Assembly: GCF_001418015.1 (NCBI RefSeq)
Contig: NZ_LIQG01000018.1
Location: forward strand, 47,511 to 111,510
Length of the DNA stretch: 64,000 bases
Source: Lacinutrix mariniflava
GTDB lineage: Bacteria; Bacteroidota; Bacteroidia; Flavobacteriales; Flavobacteriaceae
Reading direction: 5' to 3'
Every line of letters begins with the position of its first letter. Position 1 is the first letter of the stretch. Below are positions 1-9,057 of this stretch, in pieces. Under the pieces are notes generated by a model. The model had not been told where the DNA came from. It worked only from the letters and a program-made list of their open reading frames with translations, and ran no database searches. The position numbers and the translations under genes are program-made.

Positions 1-239
1 ATTACGATATGTCTAGTAATATTGGAAACTGGCAATGGGTTGCTGGTTGTGGTGTGGATGCTTCACCATATTTTAGAATATTTAATCCAACTACACAAAT
101 AGAAAAATTTGATAAGCAACACGAGTATATTAAAAAGTGGGTTCCAGAATATCAAGAGCTAACTTATACTAGCCAAATTGTGGATCATAAAGAAGCTCGA
201 GAGCGTTGTTTAAGGGTTTACAAAGAGGCAGTATCTTAA
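1..239 (+). CDS. phr: Deoxyribodipyrimidine photolyase / cryptochrome, C-terminal fragment
   Basis: Only the last ~79 codons are present; the frame is open to the left edge of the window, so the ATG at position 9 is an internal Met and not the start. The visible segment has the FAD-binding domain signature of class I photolyases, NIGNWQWVAGCGVDASPYF, followed by FRIFNP and a helix ending in KKWVPE. In the family this region lines the FAD pocket and the lesion-binding cavity, and the enzyme repairs cyclobutane pyrimidine dimers with light. Whether it is a CPD photolyase, a (6-4) photolyase or a cryptochrome cannot be decided from the tail alone. The stop is followed by a long stretch without a convincing gene. 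Confidence 0.9.
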   Translation, partial: YDMSSNIGNWQWVAGCGVDASPYFRIFNPTTQIEKFDKQHEYIKKWVPEYQELTYTSQIVDHKEARERCLRVYKEAVS

Positions 240-629
240 TTTAATAATTAATTTTTGCACCACCATAGTATACAACTTATTACAGAGCAAACAATGAATA
301 CTAAATTGGCAGTAGCGAGATAGAAAGCCTTATACGAAAAAGTCAATAACTATAGAGTATAAACATTCTCTCTAATTCGAAAATGTAGTAAGTAGAGAAA
401 TACCTAGAAGAGTTATTGCTAGAAAGTAAAGCGCTTGAAACAAAGGCAAGAAATGGCTTGATATTACACGATATTGAAAACAAGAGAACTAAGTATAGCT
501 CGAATTTTTTCTACAACAAAATGAGAGACGTTTGTATTTATTAACTAAGAGATGGAAAGAGTGTAAGTGAACACATTTTTTTATACTTTGAAGCAACAAA
601 TAAATCTAATAATAACTTTACTTAATATA
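240..629. other. Gene-poor stretch after photolyase
   Basis: No convincing gene on either strand. One reading frame on the plus strand (392-544) stays open for 50 codons, is rich in Glu, Lys and Leu, but has no start codon near its 5' end. It could be the remnant of a decayed gene, or chance. No terminator hairpin is seen right after the photolyase stop. Confidence 0.4.
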
Positions 630-731
630 ATGTGTATGGAAACTGAGCAACAATTAATAACTATTTTATCTATTGCCCTTATAACCTTTATGAGTCTGCT
701 TTTTATAACTTTATTTAAATTAAAAAATTAG
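630..731 (+). CDS. Possible 33-aa single-pass membrane peptide
   Basis: A short ORF starts at ATG 630 (or the in-frame ATG at 636). After a polar N-terminus (METEQQ) it encodes one hydrophobic stretch of about 20 residues (LITILSIALITFMSLLFITL) and ends in a few Lys and Asn residues. This is the shape of a small inner-membrane peptide. There is no ribosome binding site and no recognisable family. In DNA this AT-rich, hydrophobic short ORFs can arise by chance, so this is a weak call. It lies on the opposite strand from the next gene, and the hairpin at 787-808 could end its transcript. Confidence 0.25.
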   Translation: MCMETEQQLITILSIALITFMSLLFITLFKLKN

Positions 732-786
732 AATAACAGTATAAAAGATCAATTAAATTCTAAATAATTCTGTAAACAAAAAAAAG

Positions 787-808
787 CCTGAAGTATCAAC
801 TTCAGGCA
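787..808. terminator. Bidirectional rho-independent terminator
   Basis: Perfect 8-bp stem GCCTGAAG / CTTCAGGC around the loop TATCAA, with an A-run on the left and a T-run on the right. It lies 25 bp past the stop of the minus-strand TPR gene and most likely ends the gyrA-TPR transcript. Confidence 0.8.
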
Positions 809-832
809 TTTTTCTATTTAAAATTTCCAGTT

Positions 833-2068
833 TTATAATCCAAATTTAACTTTCAAAGCTTTCGCCTTTTCAGTTTCATTAATTGCACTGTAAATATTTG
901 CTAAAGTTTTAGCAAAATCGATATCACTAGAATCGACTTTAAGTACGTTTTCTAAATAAGGAACAGCTTCTTTATAAACGTTTATACGCTTAGCTTTAAG
1001 TTCGTCATACTTAATGTTATCTGATGCAGAATTAGACAATCCATTCATTTGTTTAACAATAGCAGATTCTTCTTCTAAAATTAAAGCAGAGATATTTTTC
1101 AAAGCATTAATATATGATGGGTCAATTTCTAGTACGGTTTGATAATATTTTTTAGCATCTACTGCATTTCCAGATTTAGCAGAAATTACACCTAAATTGT
1201 AAAGTAAATCTTTATTCTTAGGATCATTTTCTATTACTTGTTTTATAAGCTTTCCATAATCTTCAGTATTACCTAGCTTTAAATGCACATTAGCCTCGGT
1301 AAGTATTAAATCTGTATTAGAAGGATCATTTACTCTAGCTTCTTTTATTGCCTCTAAAGCTAACTCATTCTTATCTTGATTTATATAAATTAAAGCTATT
1401 TTATTAGTTATTTCAGCAGCTTTAGATTCTGTCATTCTTTCTCCTGGACTAATATGTGTTTTGGCTTTAATGTAAAGATCTCGTGTTCTTTGGTCTATTA
1501 TTTCTTCCTCACCACTTTCTTTATTGATAGCAAAATATTCTTTAGTAACACCAGTATATCCATTATCTTTTAGCATTATATAATGCGCTAAAGCCGTGTC
1601 ATAATCTTGAGCTTGTATAGAACTTACAGCTGCATAATATAAATACTCTTGATCTTCAGGAACTAATTTATATAACATAGAAAACAAACTAGATGCCTCC
1701 TTATATTTTCCTTCTGTATAAAAACCATTAGCTTTTACTAATAATTCATTTTGAACAAACTTTTTTGTTTCGGTTAAATCCCTAACATATTTTTTATCAA
1801 CTTTCGATAAATCATCGAATGCTCTATCGAAATCTGCTATATTTCCTGAACCGTTAGCATATAATGCTTTTGCTCTATTAAAATAAAATTTAGATTTCAT
1901 TTTATCGTCCATGCTATCAAGCATAGGCTCTAATGCAGTCGCTGTTGCTTTAGCTTCAGCAAAATTGTTGTTTTTAACAGCTTTTTCTAAAGTTTTCAAT
2001 TCTTTCTTTTGTCCAAAAGAAAAAAGAGTTACAAATAAAGCTAGTGTAAAGATTAATTGTTTTTTCAT
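833..2068 (-). CDS. Secreted tetratricopeptide repeat (TPR) protein
   Basis: 411 residues. The N-terminus is a typical signal peptide (MKKQLIFTLALFVTLFSFGQ, cut after about residue 20), so the protein is exported to the periplasm or the cell envelope. The rest is almost entirely helical pairs typical of TPRs. The clearest units lie around residues 110-170 and 225-330, with TPR-like signatures such as LLYNLGVISAKSG and VLEIDPSYINALKNI. TPRs mediate protein-protein contacts; no catalytic motif is visible. The gene begins 45 bp after the gyrA stop on the same strand and ends at a strong terminator, so the two are probably co-transcribed. I know of no functional link between an envelope TPR protein and gyrase. 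The partner is unknown. Confidence 0.85.
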   Translation of the reverse strand: MKKQLIFTLALFVTLFSFGQKKELKTLEKAVKNNNFAEAKATATALEPMLDSMDDKMKSKFYFNRAKALYANGSGNIADFDRAFDDLSKVDKKYVRDLTETKKFVQNELLVKANGFYTEGKYKEASSLFSMLYKLVPEDQEYLYYAAVSSIQAQDYDTALAHYIMLKDNGYTGVTKEYFAINKESGEEEIIDQRTRDLYIKAKTHISPGERMTESKAAEITNKIALIYINQDKNELALEAIKEARVNDPSNTDLILTEANVHLKLGNTEDYGKLIKQVIENDPKNKDLLYNLGVISAKSGNAVDAKKYYQTVLEIDPSYINALKNISALILEEESAIVKQMNGLSNSASDNIKYDELKAKRINVYKEAVPYLENVLKVDSSDIDFAKTLANIYSAINETEKAKALKVKFGL

Positions 2069-2113
2069 TCGTTTAAATTTTTATATTCCTAACCGGAATT
2101 AAGTTTTAATTAT

Positions 2114-4663
2114 TTATTCTTCTTCGTTAGAATCAACAGTCGTGCCGTTTTCAGAATCTTCAGTTTTTTCAGCGGCTTCAGGAATTATTACATTTCCATC
2201 TTCGTCTAACTCAATCTCATCTTCTTCGTGCATTACTTTTGCTACAGCTGCAATAGAATCTTTTCCTTTAAGATTAATAAGTTTTACACCTTGTGTAGCT
2301 CTACCCATAACACGTAAATCTGCAACTGCCATTCTTATTGCAATACCAGATTTATTGATAATCATTAAATCATCTTCATCTGTTACATTCTTAATAGATA
2401 CTAAATTACCTGTTTTCTCAGTAATAGAAATAGTTTTTACACCTTTTCCTCCACGATTGGTAATTCTATAGTCTTCTAAACTAGAACGTTTACCATAACC
2501 ATTTTCTGAAACTACAAGGATGTTACTTTCCATATCATCTACAGCAATCATACCAATTACTTCATCGGTTTTCTCGTCTTGCAATCTAATACCTCTAACA
2601 CCAGAAGCGCCACGACCCATTGGTCTTGTTTTAGCTTCTTCGAATCTAATAGCCTTACCAGACTTTAATGCTAGCATAACTTGGCTTTCACCTGTTGTTA
2701 ACTTCGCTTCTAATAAAGTATCACCTTCCTTAATAGTAATAGCATTAATACCATTAGTTCTTGGCCTAGAATATTGTTCTAAAGAAGTCTTTTTAACCTG
2801 ACCTTTTTTGGTAGCCATAATCACATAATGACTATTTACGTACTCTTCATCTTTTAAATCTTGAGTACAAATAAATGCCATTACTTTGTCGTCTTGCTCA
2901 ATATTTATAAGGTTTTGGATTGCTCTACCTTTAGATGTTTTAGAACCTTCCGGTATTTCGTAAACACGCATCCAGAAACATTTTCCTTTTTGTGTGAAGA
3001 ATAACATGTATTGGTGGTTTGTACCTACAAATAAATGTTCTAAGAAATCTTCATTTCGGGTAGTCGAAGCTTTTTGTCCAACGCCTCCTCTATGCTGTGT
3101 TTTATACTCTGATAGAGATGTACGTTTAATATAACCCGCGTGAGAAATAGTAATTACTACTTTCTCATCTGGAATCATATCTTCAATACTTAAATCTCCA
3201 CCTGCATACTCTATAACAGAACGACGATCATCTCCATATTTGTCACGAATAACAATTAATTCTTCCTTGATAATAGACATTCTACGCGCTTCATCAGCTA
3301 AAATATCTTTTAGATCAATAATCGTTTTCATTATTTCATCAAACTCATTACGAAGTTTGTCTTGTTCTAGGCCTGTTAATTGACGTAGACGCATTTCGAC
3401 AATAGCTTTCGCTTGAATTTCTGAAAGTTTAAAGCGTTCAATTAAATTATTACGTGCTTCATCTCCATTAGAAGAAGCTCTAATAATTTTTATTACTTCA
3501 TCTATATTATCTGAAGCAATAATTAAACCTTCTAATATATGCGCACGTTCTTCCGCTTTGCGTAATTCGTATTTTGTGCGTCTAACAACAACTTCATGTC
3601 TATGTTCAACAAAATATTGAATTAATTGTTTTAAATTCAATAATTGCGGACGTCCTTTTACTAATGCAATATTATTAACACTAAAAGACGATTGTAAAGC
3701 TGTGTATTTGTATAATTTATTTAAAACGATGTTTGGTATTGCATCACGTTTTAAAACGTAAACAATACGCATTCCGTTTCTATCAGACTCATCTCTAATA
3801 GTAGAAATACCTTCTAGTTTTTTATCGTTTACTAAATCGGCAGTTTTTTTAATCATGTCTGCCTTGTTCACTTGGTATGGAATTTCTGTTACAATAACAC
3901 ATTCTCTACCTTGAACTTCTTCAATATTTGCATTGGCACGCATGACAATTCGTCCACGACCTGTATGAAAAGCTTCTTTTACACCATCGTAACCATAAAT
4001 TGTTCCACCTGTTGGAAAATCTGGTGCTTTAATATGTGTTATTAGCTCATCAATCTCTATGTCATTATTATCAATGTAAGCAATAGTTCCATCTACAACC
4101 TCTGTTAAATTGTGAGGCGGCATATTAGTTGCCATACCCACTGCAATACCAGAAGCTCCATTTACTAATAAACCTGGAATACGTGTTGGAAGAACCGTTG
4201 GTTCCTCTAAAGTATCATCAAAGTTTAATTTATGATCTACAGTTTCTTTATCAATATCTGCAAGCATATCCTCAGATATCTTACGCATTCTCGCTTCAGT
4301 ATAACGCATTGCTGCTGGACTATCTCCATCTACAGATCCAAAGTTACCTTGCCCATCGACCAACATATAACGCAAACTCCATTCTTGAGCCATACGTACC
4401 ATTGCATCGTAAACAGAAGTATCTCCATGTGGGTGGTACTTACCTAAAACTTCACCAACAATTCTTGCAGACTTTTTATGTGCACTGTTTGCTCTAACAC
4501 CCAGTTCATGCATACCATAAAGTACACGTCTATGTACTGGTTTTAAACCATCTCTTACGTCTGGTAAAGCACGTGACACAATGACTGACATTGAATAATC
4601 AATGTAAGCCGATTTCATTTCATCTTCAATATTAATTGGAATCACTTTTTCGCCTTCTGCCAT
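2114..4663 (-). CDS. gyrA: DNA gyrase subunit A
   Basis: 849 residues, full length for GyrA. GyrA is the breakage-reunion subunit of the A2B2 enzyme that introduces negative supercoils with ATP. The N-terminal winged-helix/tower region has [18 protein letters not shown] (38-55) and [20 protein letters not shown] (74-93). The catalytic Tyr is Y121 in [10 protein letters not shown]. The quinolone-contact positions equivalent to E. coli Ser83 and Asp87 are Thr82 and Asp86; Thr here could be natural and is not evidence of resistance. The C-terminal beta-pinwheel contains a GyrA-box variant, QHRGGVG (canonical QRRGGKG), which separates gyrase from topoisomerase IV ParC. The tail from about residue 800 is very acidic, as in many gyrases. 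It is divergent from clpC. Confidence 0.97.
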   Translation of the reverse strand: MAEGEKVIPINIEDEMKSAYIDYSMSVIVSRALPDVRDGLKPVHRRVLYGMHELGVRANSAHKKSARIVGEVLGKYHPHGDTSVYDAMVRMAQEWSLRYMLVDGQGNFGSVDGDSPAAMRYTEARMRKISEDMLADIDKETVDHKLNFDDTLEEPTVLPTRIPGLLVNGASGIAVGMATNMPPHNLTEVVDGTIAYIDNNDIEIDELITHIKAPDFPTGGTIYGYDGVKEAFHTGRGRIVMRANANIEEVQGRECVIVTEIPYQVNKADMIKKTADLVNDKKLEGISTIRDESDRNGMRIVYVLKRDAIPNIVLNKLYKYTALQSSFSVNNIALVKGRPQLLNLKQLIQYFVEHRHEVVVRRTKYELRKAEERAHILEGLIIASDNIDEVIKIIRASSNGDEARNNLIERFKLSEIQAKAIVEMRLRQLTGLEQDKLRNEFDEIMKTIIDLKDILADEARRMSIIKEELIVIRDKYGDDRRSVIEYAGGDLSIEDMIPDEKVVITISHAGYIKRTSLSEYKTQHRGGVGQKASTTRNEDFLEHLFVGTNHQYMLFFTQKGKCFWMRVYEIPEGSKTSKGRAIQNLINIEQDDKVMAFICTQDLKDEEYVNSHYVIMATKKGQVKKTSLEQYSRPRTNGINAITIKEGDTLLEAKLTTGESQVMLALKSGKAIRFEEAKTRPMGRGASGVRGIRLQDEKTDEVIGMIAVDDMESNILVVSENGYGKRSSLEDYRITNRGGKGVKTISITEKTGNLVSIKNVTDEDDLMIINKSGIAIRMAVADLRVMGRATQGVKLINLKGKDSIAAVAKVMHEEDEIELDEDGNVIIPEAAEKTEDSENGTTVDSNEEE

Positions 4664-5087
4664 ATATAATCTTAAATTAAATTTTTATAGTTGTTTCGTA
4701 ACGCGCTAATATAATTATTTCATTAGTAACGGTAGGTCTTTATACTTACTTTTTGAGAATTTTTATTAACAATTACAACACCGTCTTTCGTTAATAACTA
4801 TCTTGTTAATTGTTTTGATTTTATAAACATTTTTTTGTCCTTTAGCATATAAAACCATCAATTATTTTAAATGACGGAATAAAATGCCCTTTTTCGCCCT
4901 CTATTTATGTAAAAAATTAAACCTTAACCATAGCTATCGTTTACTTTTTTACTCGATATTACTAAGAAAAAGATTCTTTTATTTTAGTACCGTTTTAAAT
5001 AATAAATGGCATATTATATTATTTAAGGTATAGTTTTTGCCATTGATAATATGATTCACTAATTTTAATGACGAAAGGAATAACTAT
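4664..5087. other. Divergent gyrA / clpC intergenic region
   Basis: 424 bp without a gene. It must hold the promoters of gyrA (leftward) and clpC (rightward). I see no perfect TAnnTTTG box in either direction. The nearest rightward candidate is the stretch TATAGTTTTTG at about 5030. A purine-rich GAAAGGA about 10 bp before the clpC ATG is one of the few Shine-Dalgarno-like sites in the window. Confidence 0.5.
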
Positions 5088-7640
5088 ATGGATGATAATT
5101 TTTCACCAAGAGTAAAGGATGTAATCGCTTACAGTAAAGAGGAAGCGCTTCGCTTAGGTCACGATTTTATTGGAACCGAACACCTTATGCTTGGCTTATT
5201 AAGAGATGGAAACGGAAAAGCAATAAATATATTAAATGCCTTAGATATCGATTTAAATCATTTAAGACGAAAAGTCGAAATTTTAAGCCCAGCAAATCCC
5301 AATATTACCATTACCTCTAACGATAAAAAGAACTTGCATTTAACTAGGCAAGCTGAGCGTGCTTTAAAAACTACTTTTTTAGAAGCTAAATTATTTCAAA
5401 GCACCTCGATTAATACAGCACATTTGTTGCTGTGCATTTTAAGAAATGAAAACGATCCTACCACCAAGCTCCTAAACAAGCTTAAAGTAGATTACGATAA
5501 TGTTAAAGAAAAATTCAAGTCTATGCTTACAAACGACGATAATAATTATATAGAACCAAAAGCTGAATCTTTTCAAGATGATGATTCTAAAGAAAACGAT
5601 GGCAGCGAGTCTAAAGATATTTTTAACACACCTACAGGAAAAAGCAACAAGAAGTCTAAAACACCAGTTTTAGATAACTTTGGTCGAGATCTTACTGCTA
5701 TGGCAGAAGAAGGTAAATTAGATCCTGTAGTTGGACGTGAAAAAGAAATTGAGCGTGTGTCTCAAATTTTATCACGTAGAAAGAAAAACAACCCTTTATT
5801 AATTGGTGAACCTGGTGTTGGTAAAAGTGCCATTGCTGAAGGTTTAGCAAATAGAATTGTTAGCAAAAAAGTGTCTCGTATCCTTTTCGGAAAACGTGTA
5901 GTAACTCTTGATTTAGCTAGCTTAGTTGCCGGAACAAAATACAGAGGTCAATTTGAAGAACGCATGAAAGCCGTTATGAACGAGCTTGAAAAAAATACAG
6001 ATGTTATTCTTTTTATAGACGAAATACATACCATTGTTGGTGCTGGTGGCGCAACAGGAAGTTTAGATGCTTCAAACATGTTTAAACCTGCTTTAGCAAG
6101 AGGAGAAATACAATGTATTGGTGCAACAACTCTAGACGAATACAGACAATACATCGAAAAAGATGGCGCCTTAGAGCGTCGTTTTCAAAAGGTAATTGTT
6201 GAGCCAACTACTGTTGAAGAAACTATTGAAATTCTTAATAATATTAAAGATAAATACGAAGAACATCACAATGTGGAGTATACACAAGAGGCAATTGAAG
6301 CTTGTGTAAAACTTACCGATCGCTACATGACAGAGCGTTTTCTTCCAGACAAAGCCATTGATGCTTTAGACGAAGCTGGCTCTCGTGTGCACATTACAAA
6401 TATTGATGTGCCTAAGCAAATTATTGAGCTTGAGAAAAAACTTGAAGAAGTTAAAGAAACAAAAAACTCTGTTGTTAAAAAACAGAAATATGAAGAAGCT
6501 GCACGCTTGCGTGACGATGAAAAACGTATAGAAAAAGAGCTAGCTATTGCCCAAGAAAAATGGGAAGAAGATACGAAGTTGAATAAAGAAATAGTTTCTG
6601 AAGACAATGTTGCAGACGTTGTGTCGATGATGACAGGAATTCCTGTTAATAGAATTGCGCAAAAGGAAAGTAATAAACTTGCAGAGTTACCAGATCTTAT
6701 TAACGGAAAAGTTATAGGTCAAGACGAAGCCGTTGCAAAGGTTGTAAAAGCAATACAGCGTAATCGTGCTGGACTTAAAGACCCAAACAAGCCAATTGGT
6801 TCGTTTATATTTTTAGGCCAAACAGGAGTTGGTAAAACACAATTAGCAAAAGTATTGTCTCGTGAATTATTTGATAGTGAAGAGTCACTAATTAGAATAG
6901 ACATGAGTGAATACATGGAGAAATTTGCTATTTCTCGTTTAGTTGGTGCACCTCCAGGATACGTAGGCTACGAAGAAGGTGGACAATTGACAGAAAAAGT
7001 AAGACGTAAGCCTTATGCTGTTGTTCTTTTAGATGAAATTGAAAAAGCCCATCCAGATGTGTTTAACATGCTGTTACAGGTATTAGATGACGGTTATTTA
7101 ACAGATTCTCTTGGTAGAAAAATTGATTTTAGAAACACCATTATTATTATGACTTCTAATATTGGAGCTCGTAAACTAAAAGATTTTGGTACAGGAATTG
7201 GATTTGGTACAGCATCACAAAAATCTCAAGAAGATGCTAATGCTCGTGCTGTAATACAAAATGCTTTAAAGAAATCTTTTGCACCAGAATTTCTAAATAG
7301 AATTGATGATGTAGTTGTGTTTAACTCTCTTGAAAAAGAAGACATTCACCAAATTATTGATTTAGAACTTGATAAATTACTACTAAGAATTAAAGATCTT
7401 GGTTATGAGTTAGAATTAACTGAAACTGCTAAAGATTTTATAGCAGAAAAAGGCTTCGATAAACAATACGGAGCAAGACCTTTAAAAAGAGCAATACAAA
7501 AGTATGTTGAAGATGCTTTAGCCGAAGAAATAATTACTTCTAAAGTGTCTGAAGGTGATAAAATTGTAATGGACTTAGATGTTAAATCTGAAGAAATAAC
7601 AATTACAATCGAAAAAGCAGAGCAATCTACTGAATCATAA
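5088..7640 (+). CDS. clpC: ATP-dependent Clp protease ATP-binding subunit ClpC (HSP100)
   Basis: 850 residues. ClpC is a hexameric AAA+ unfoldase that feeds substrates to ClpP. Two Clp_N repeats occupy about residues 1-145, then an acidic linker (about 160-185). The first AAA+ module has Walker A GEPGVGKS near residue 239 and Walker [13 protein letters not shown]-type coiled coil ([17 protein letters not shown]) lies near 468-485 and marks the protein as ClpC rather than ClpA or ClpB. The second AAA+ module has Walker A GQTGVGKT near 577. The tripeptide IGF in GTGIGFGT near 704 fits the ClpP-binding loop. The C-terminal domain keeps the GARPLKRAI motif. It seems to be a single-gene transcript ended by the hairpin at 7659. 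No clpP, mcsA or mcsB gene is nearby. Confidence 0.96.
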   Translation: MDDNFSPRVKDVIAYSKEEALRLGHDFIGTEHLMLGLLRDGNGKAINILNALDIDLNHLRRKVEILSPANPNITITSNDKKNLHLTRQAERALKTTFLEAKLFQSTSINTAHLLLCILRNENDPTTKLLNKLKVDYDNVKEKFKSMLTNDDNNYIEPKAESFQDDDSKENDGSESKDIFNTPTGKSNKKSKTPVLDNFGRDLTAMAEEGKLDPVVGREKEIERVSQILSRRKKNNPLLIGEPGVGKSAIAEGLANRIVSKKVSRILFGKRVVTLDLASLVAGTKYRGQFEERMKAVMNELEKNTDVILFIDEIHTIVGAGGATGSLDASNMFKPALARGEIQCIGATTLDEYRQYIEKDGALERRFQKVIVEPTTVEETIEILNNIKDKYEEHHNVEYTQEAIEACVKLTDRYMTERFLPDKAIDALDEAGSRVHITNIDVPKQIIELEKKLEEVKETKNSVVKKQKYEEAARLRDDEKRIEKELAIAQEKWEEDTKLNKEIVSEDNVADVVSMMTGIPVNRIAQKESNKLAELPDLINGKVIGQDEAVAKVVKAIQRNRAGLKDPNKPIGSFIFLGQTGVGKTQLAKVLSRELFDSEESLIRIDMSEYMEKFAISRLVGAPPGYVGYEEGGQLTEKVRRKPYAVVLLDEIEKAHPDVFNMLLQVLDDGYLTDSLGRKIDFRNTIIIMTSNIGARKLKDFGTGIGFGTASQKSQEDANARAVIQNALKKSFAPEFLNRIDDVVVFNSLEKEDIHQIIDLELDKLLLRIKDLGYELELTETAKDFIAEKGFDKQYGARPLKRAIQKYVEDALAEEIITSKVSEGDKIVMDLDVKSEEITITIEKAEQSTES

Positions 7641-7658
7641 TTATTAAATTATTTATTT

Positions 7659-7701
7659 AAATAGCCAATATAATCTCAACGATTTTATTGGCTATTTTTT
7701 T
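7659..7701 (+). terminator. Terminator of clpC
   Basis: Stem AATAGCCAAT / ATTGGCTATT, extended by a weaker inner pairing, followed by a T-run. It begins 19 bp after the clpC stop. The rest of the region up to 7950 (about 250 bp) holds no gene and must include the promoter of the next gene. Confidence 0.8.
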
Positions 7702-7950
7702 GTGCAAAATTTACACTCACATTTATTGGTATAAAAACTTCTAGCATAGATTAAAATAAGAACTTTAATTAACCATTTTTGTAACATAAAATTAGATGTG
7801 ATTAAGTTACACTTGTTGAAAAACAACTTTTTACCACAAATACAGTGCAGTTAGTCGGTTATTTGTGAAATAAAAAAATAATACTCAACACTAAACTCTA
7901 TTTAAAGAAATGTATTATATCTTTTTAATGCATTTATAACACTAAAATTT

Positions 7951-8328
7951 ATGAACAAGACACTAACGCTTTCATTTGGCAAAATTCAAATAGAAAATAG
8001 AATTGTTACAGCAGAGATTAATGAAGGTGTACATTTAACTTTAGAGCTTAGCGAGGAAATAGTTTTAAGTGTTTTTAAAAGCATAGGAGATAAACCCACC
8101 ATCTATATCAGCAATAGAATTAATTCTTATTCAATAGATCCAACGTTATACAGTACTATTTCTAATATTAAAAATATTATAGGTATTGCCATTGTTAATG
8201 ATATGGAAATATTTGAAAGCAGTGTGCAAATAGAGAAGTTCTTTTTTAAAAATAAATTTAAACATTTTAATACTCTTAGTAGCGCTATTTCATGGGCTGA
8301 AAAGGAATTAGCTTTATATAATATTTAA
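7951..8328 (+). CDS. Small SpoIIAA/STAS-like protein, paralogue 1
   Basis: 125 residues with no signal peptide or membrane segment, so cytosolic. The sequence alternates predicted strands and helices: beta strands near residues 8-33, a helix (SEEIVLSVFKSI), a strand with PTIYISNRINSYSIDP (50-65), a strand with IIGIAIVND and an amphipathic C-terminal helix (SSAISWAEKELALY). This order and the closing 'IxWAxxxL' helix resemble SpoIIAA-like/STAS folds, but that is inference from the pattern only. The signature YI(S/T)NRINSYS(I/V)xP is shared almost unchanged with the gene at 8695, making the two tandem paralogues. The function is unknown. I take ATG 7951 as start because the conserved strand begins right after it. 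Confidence 0.7.
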   Translation: MNKTLTLSFGKIQIENRIVTAEINEGVHLTLELSEEIVLSVFKSIGDKPTIYISNRINSYSIDPTLYSTISNIKNIIGIAIVNDMEIFESSVQIEKFFFKNKFKHFNTLSSAISWAEKELALYNI

Positions 8329-8600
8329 ATCTAAATCTAAAAGATTAAGCTAAATATATAAATAGATAAGATTAAGACTATAGCTTTACCCTACCTATTC
8401 ATACTACTTCTACTGTTTAATGTTTCTTTTGCGTTCTTTCATATAACATTACTGCCATCTAATAAAATACCAGAAAATGTTTCAGGAAATTATTATTAAT
8501 ATAACACTAAACACACCAAAAATTATATAGTAAAACAGTACCTATGCCTAAAATCGAGTTTAGAGAATAACAATCAAGTTCTCAAAACATTTATATTTAG

Positions 8601-8631
8601 CTTTTAATCGATTAATAATACTTTTAATCGA
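8601..8631 (+). repeat. Direct repeat pair CTTTTAATCGA, 20-bp spacing
   Basis: The 11-mer CTTTTAATCGA occurs at 8601-8611 and again at 8621-8631, exactly 20 bp apart, or about two helical turns. A shorter partial copy (AAATCG) follows near 8638. Placed 50-90 bp before the next start codon, this looks like a double operator for a DNA-binding regulator. The regulator is unknown. Confidence 0.45.
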
Positions 8632-8680
8632 ATGTATAAATCGTAAAAACTTAATAACTAAACATTTAATCACAAGAAAG

Positions 8681-8688
8681 TATATTTG
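8681..8688 (+). promoter_or_regulatory. Candidate Bacteroidota -7 box
   Basis: TATATTTG fits the TAnnTTTG -7 consensus of the Bacteroidota primary sigma factor. No good -33 element is seen. The first usable ATG is at 8695, so this promoter would give an mRNA with almost no leader. The match could be chance in such AT-rich DNA. Confidence 0.3.
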
Positions 8689-8694
8689 TACAAT

Positions 8695-9057
8695 ATGTTA
8701 ATAAATCTAGATTTTTGTTCCCTCGAACTTTTTAATAATTATGTAATTTGTATAGTCAATGAAGGTGTAACCATTTGTAAAAAAAATAGCGATAAGCAAA
8801 CAGAGTTTATTTTAAATCATTTCCAAAATAAACCTTTTGTATACATAACTAACAGAATAAACTCCTATTCCGTAAACCCATTAATATACAAGAACATTAG
8901 TAAAATTAAAAACTTATTAGGCTTTGCAGTGGTTTCTCAAAACGAAACCACTTTAAACAACGTAGAAATTGAAAAACTTTTTTTTAATGGAAAACCGTTT
9001 AAACCATTTACAGATTTAGAACAAGCTATAAATTGGGCTAATTGTTTAACTCTATAA
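8695..9057 (+). CDS. Small SpoIIAA/STAS-like protein, paralogue 2
   Basis: 120 residues from ATG 8695. An upstream in-frame TTG at 8686 would add three residues, but it overlaps a promoter-like box, so the ATG is preferred. It shares with paralogue 1 the central signature PFVYITNRINSYSVNP, the following KIKNLLGFAVVS strand, the IEKLFF motif and the C-terminal helix (LEQAINWANCL). Similarity is clear over the whole length but well below identity, so the duplication is old. It is probably cytosolic and of unknown function. Its stop codon directly abuts the stop codon of hutH on the other strand, with no space for a terminator between them. Confidence 0.7.
   Translation: MLINLDFCSLELFNNYVICIVNEGVTICKKNSDKQTEFILNHFQNKPFVYITNRINSYSVNPLIYKNISKIKNLLGFAVVSQNETTLNNVEIEKLFFNGKPFKPFTDLEQAINWANCLTL

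Larger units (their letters stand above)
8329..8694. other. Intergenic region between the two paralogues
   Basis: 366 bp without a gene. The notable content is a pair of direct repeats at 8601-8631 and a TATATTTG box at 8681, annotated separately. No terminator hairpin is evident after the first paralogue. Confidence 0.5.

Noticed and set aside
392..544. 50-codon open frame after the photolyase gene
   Set aside because: Protein-like composition but no start codon near its beginning; kept only as a possible gene remnant.
4405..4425. Quinolone-resistance substitution in gyrA (Thr at the position of Ser83)
   Set aside because: Thr is a natural residue at this position in various bacteria, and without a relative for comparison there is no evidence for a resistance change.
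4129..4497. Long ORF on the plus strand inside gyrA
   Set aside because: Antisense shadow of gyrA; the gyrA frame is full length with all motifs, and the antisense product has no domain.
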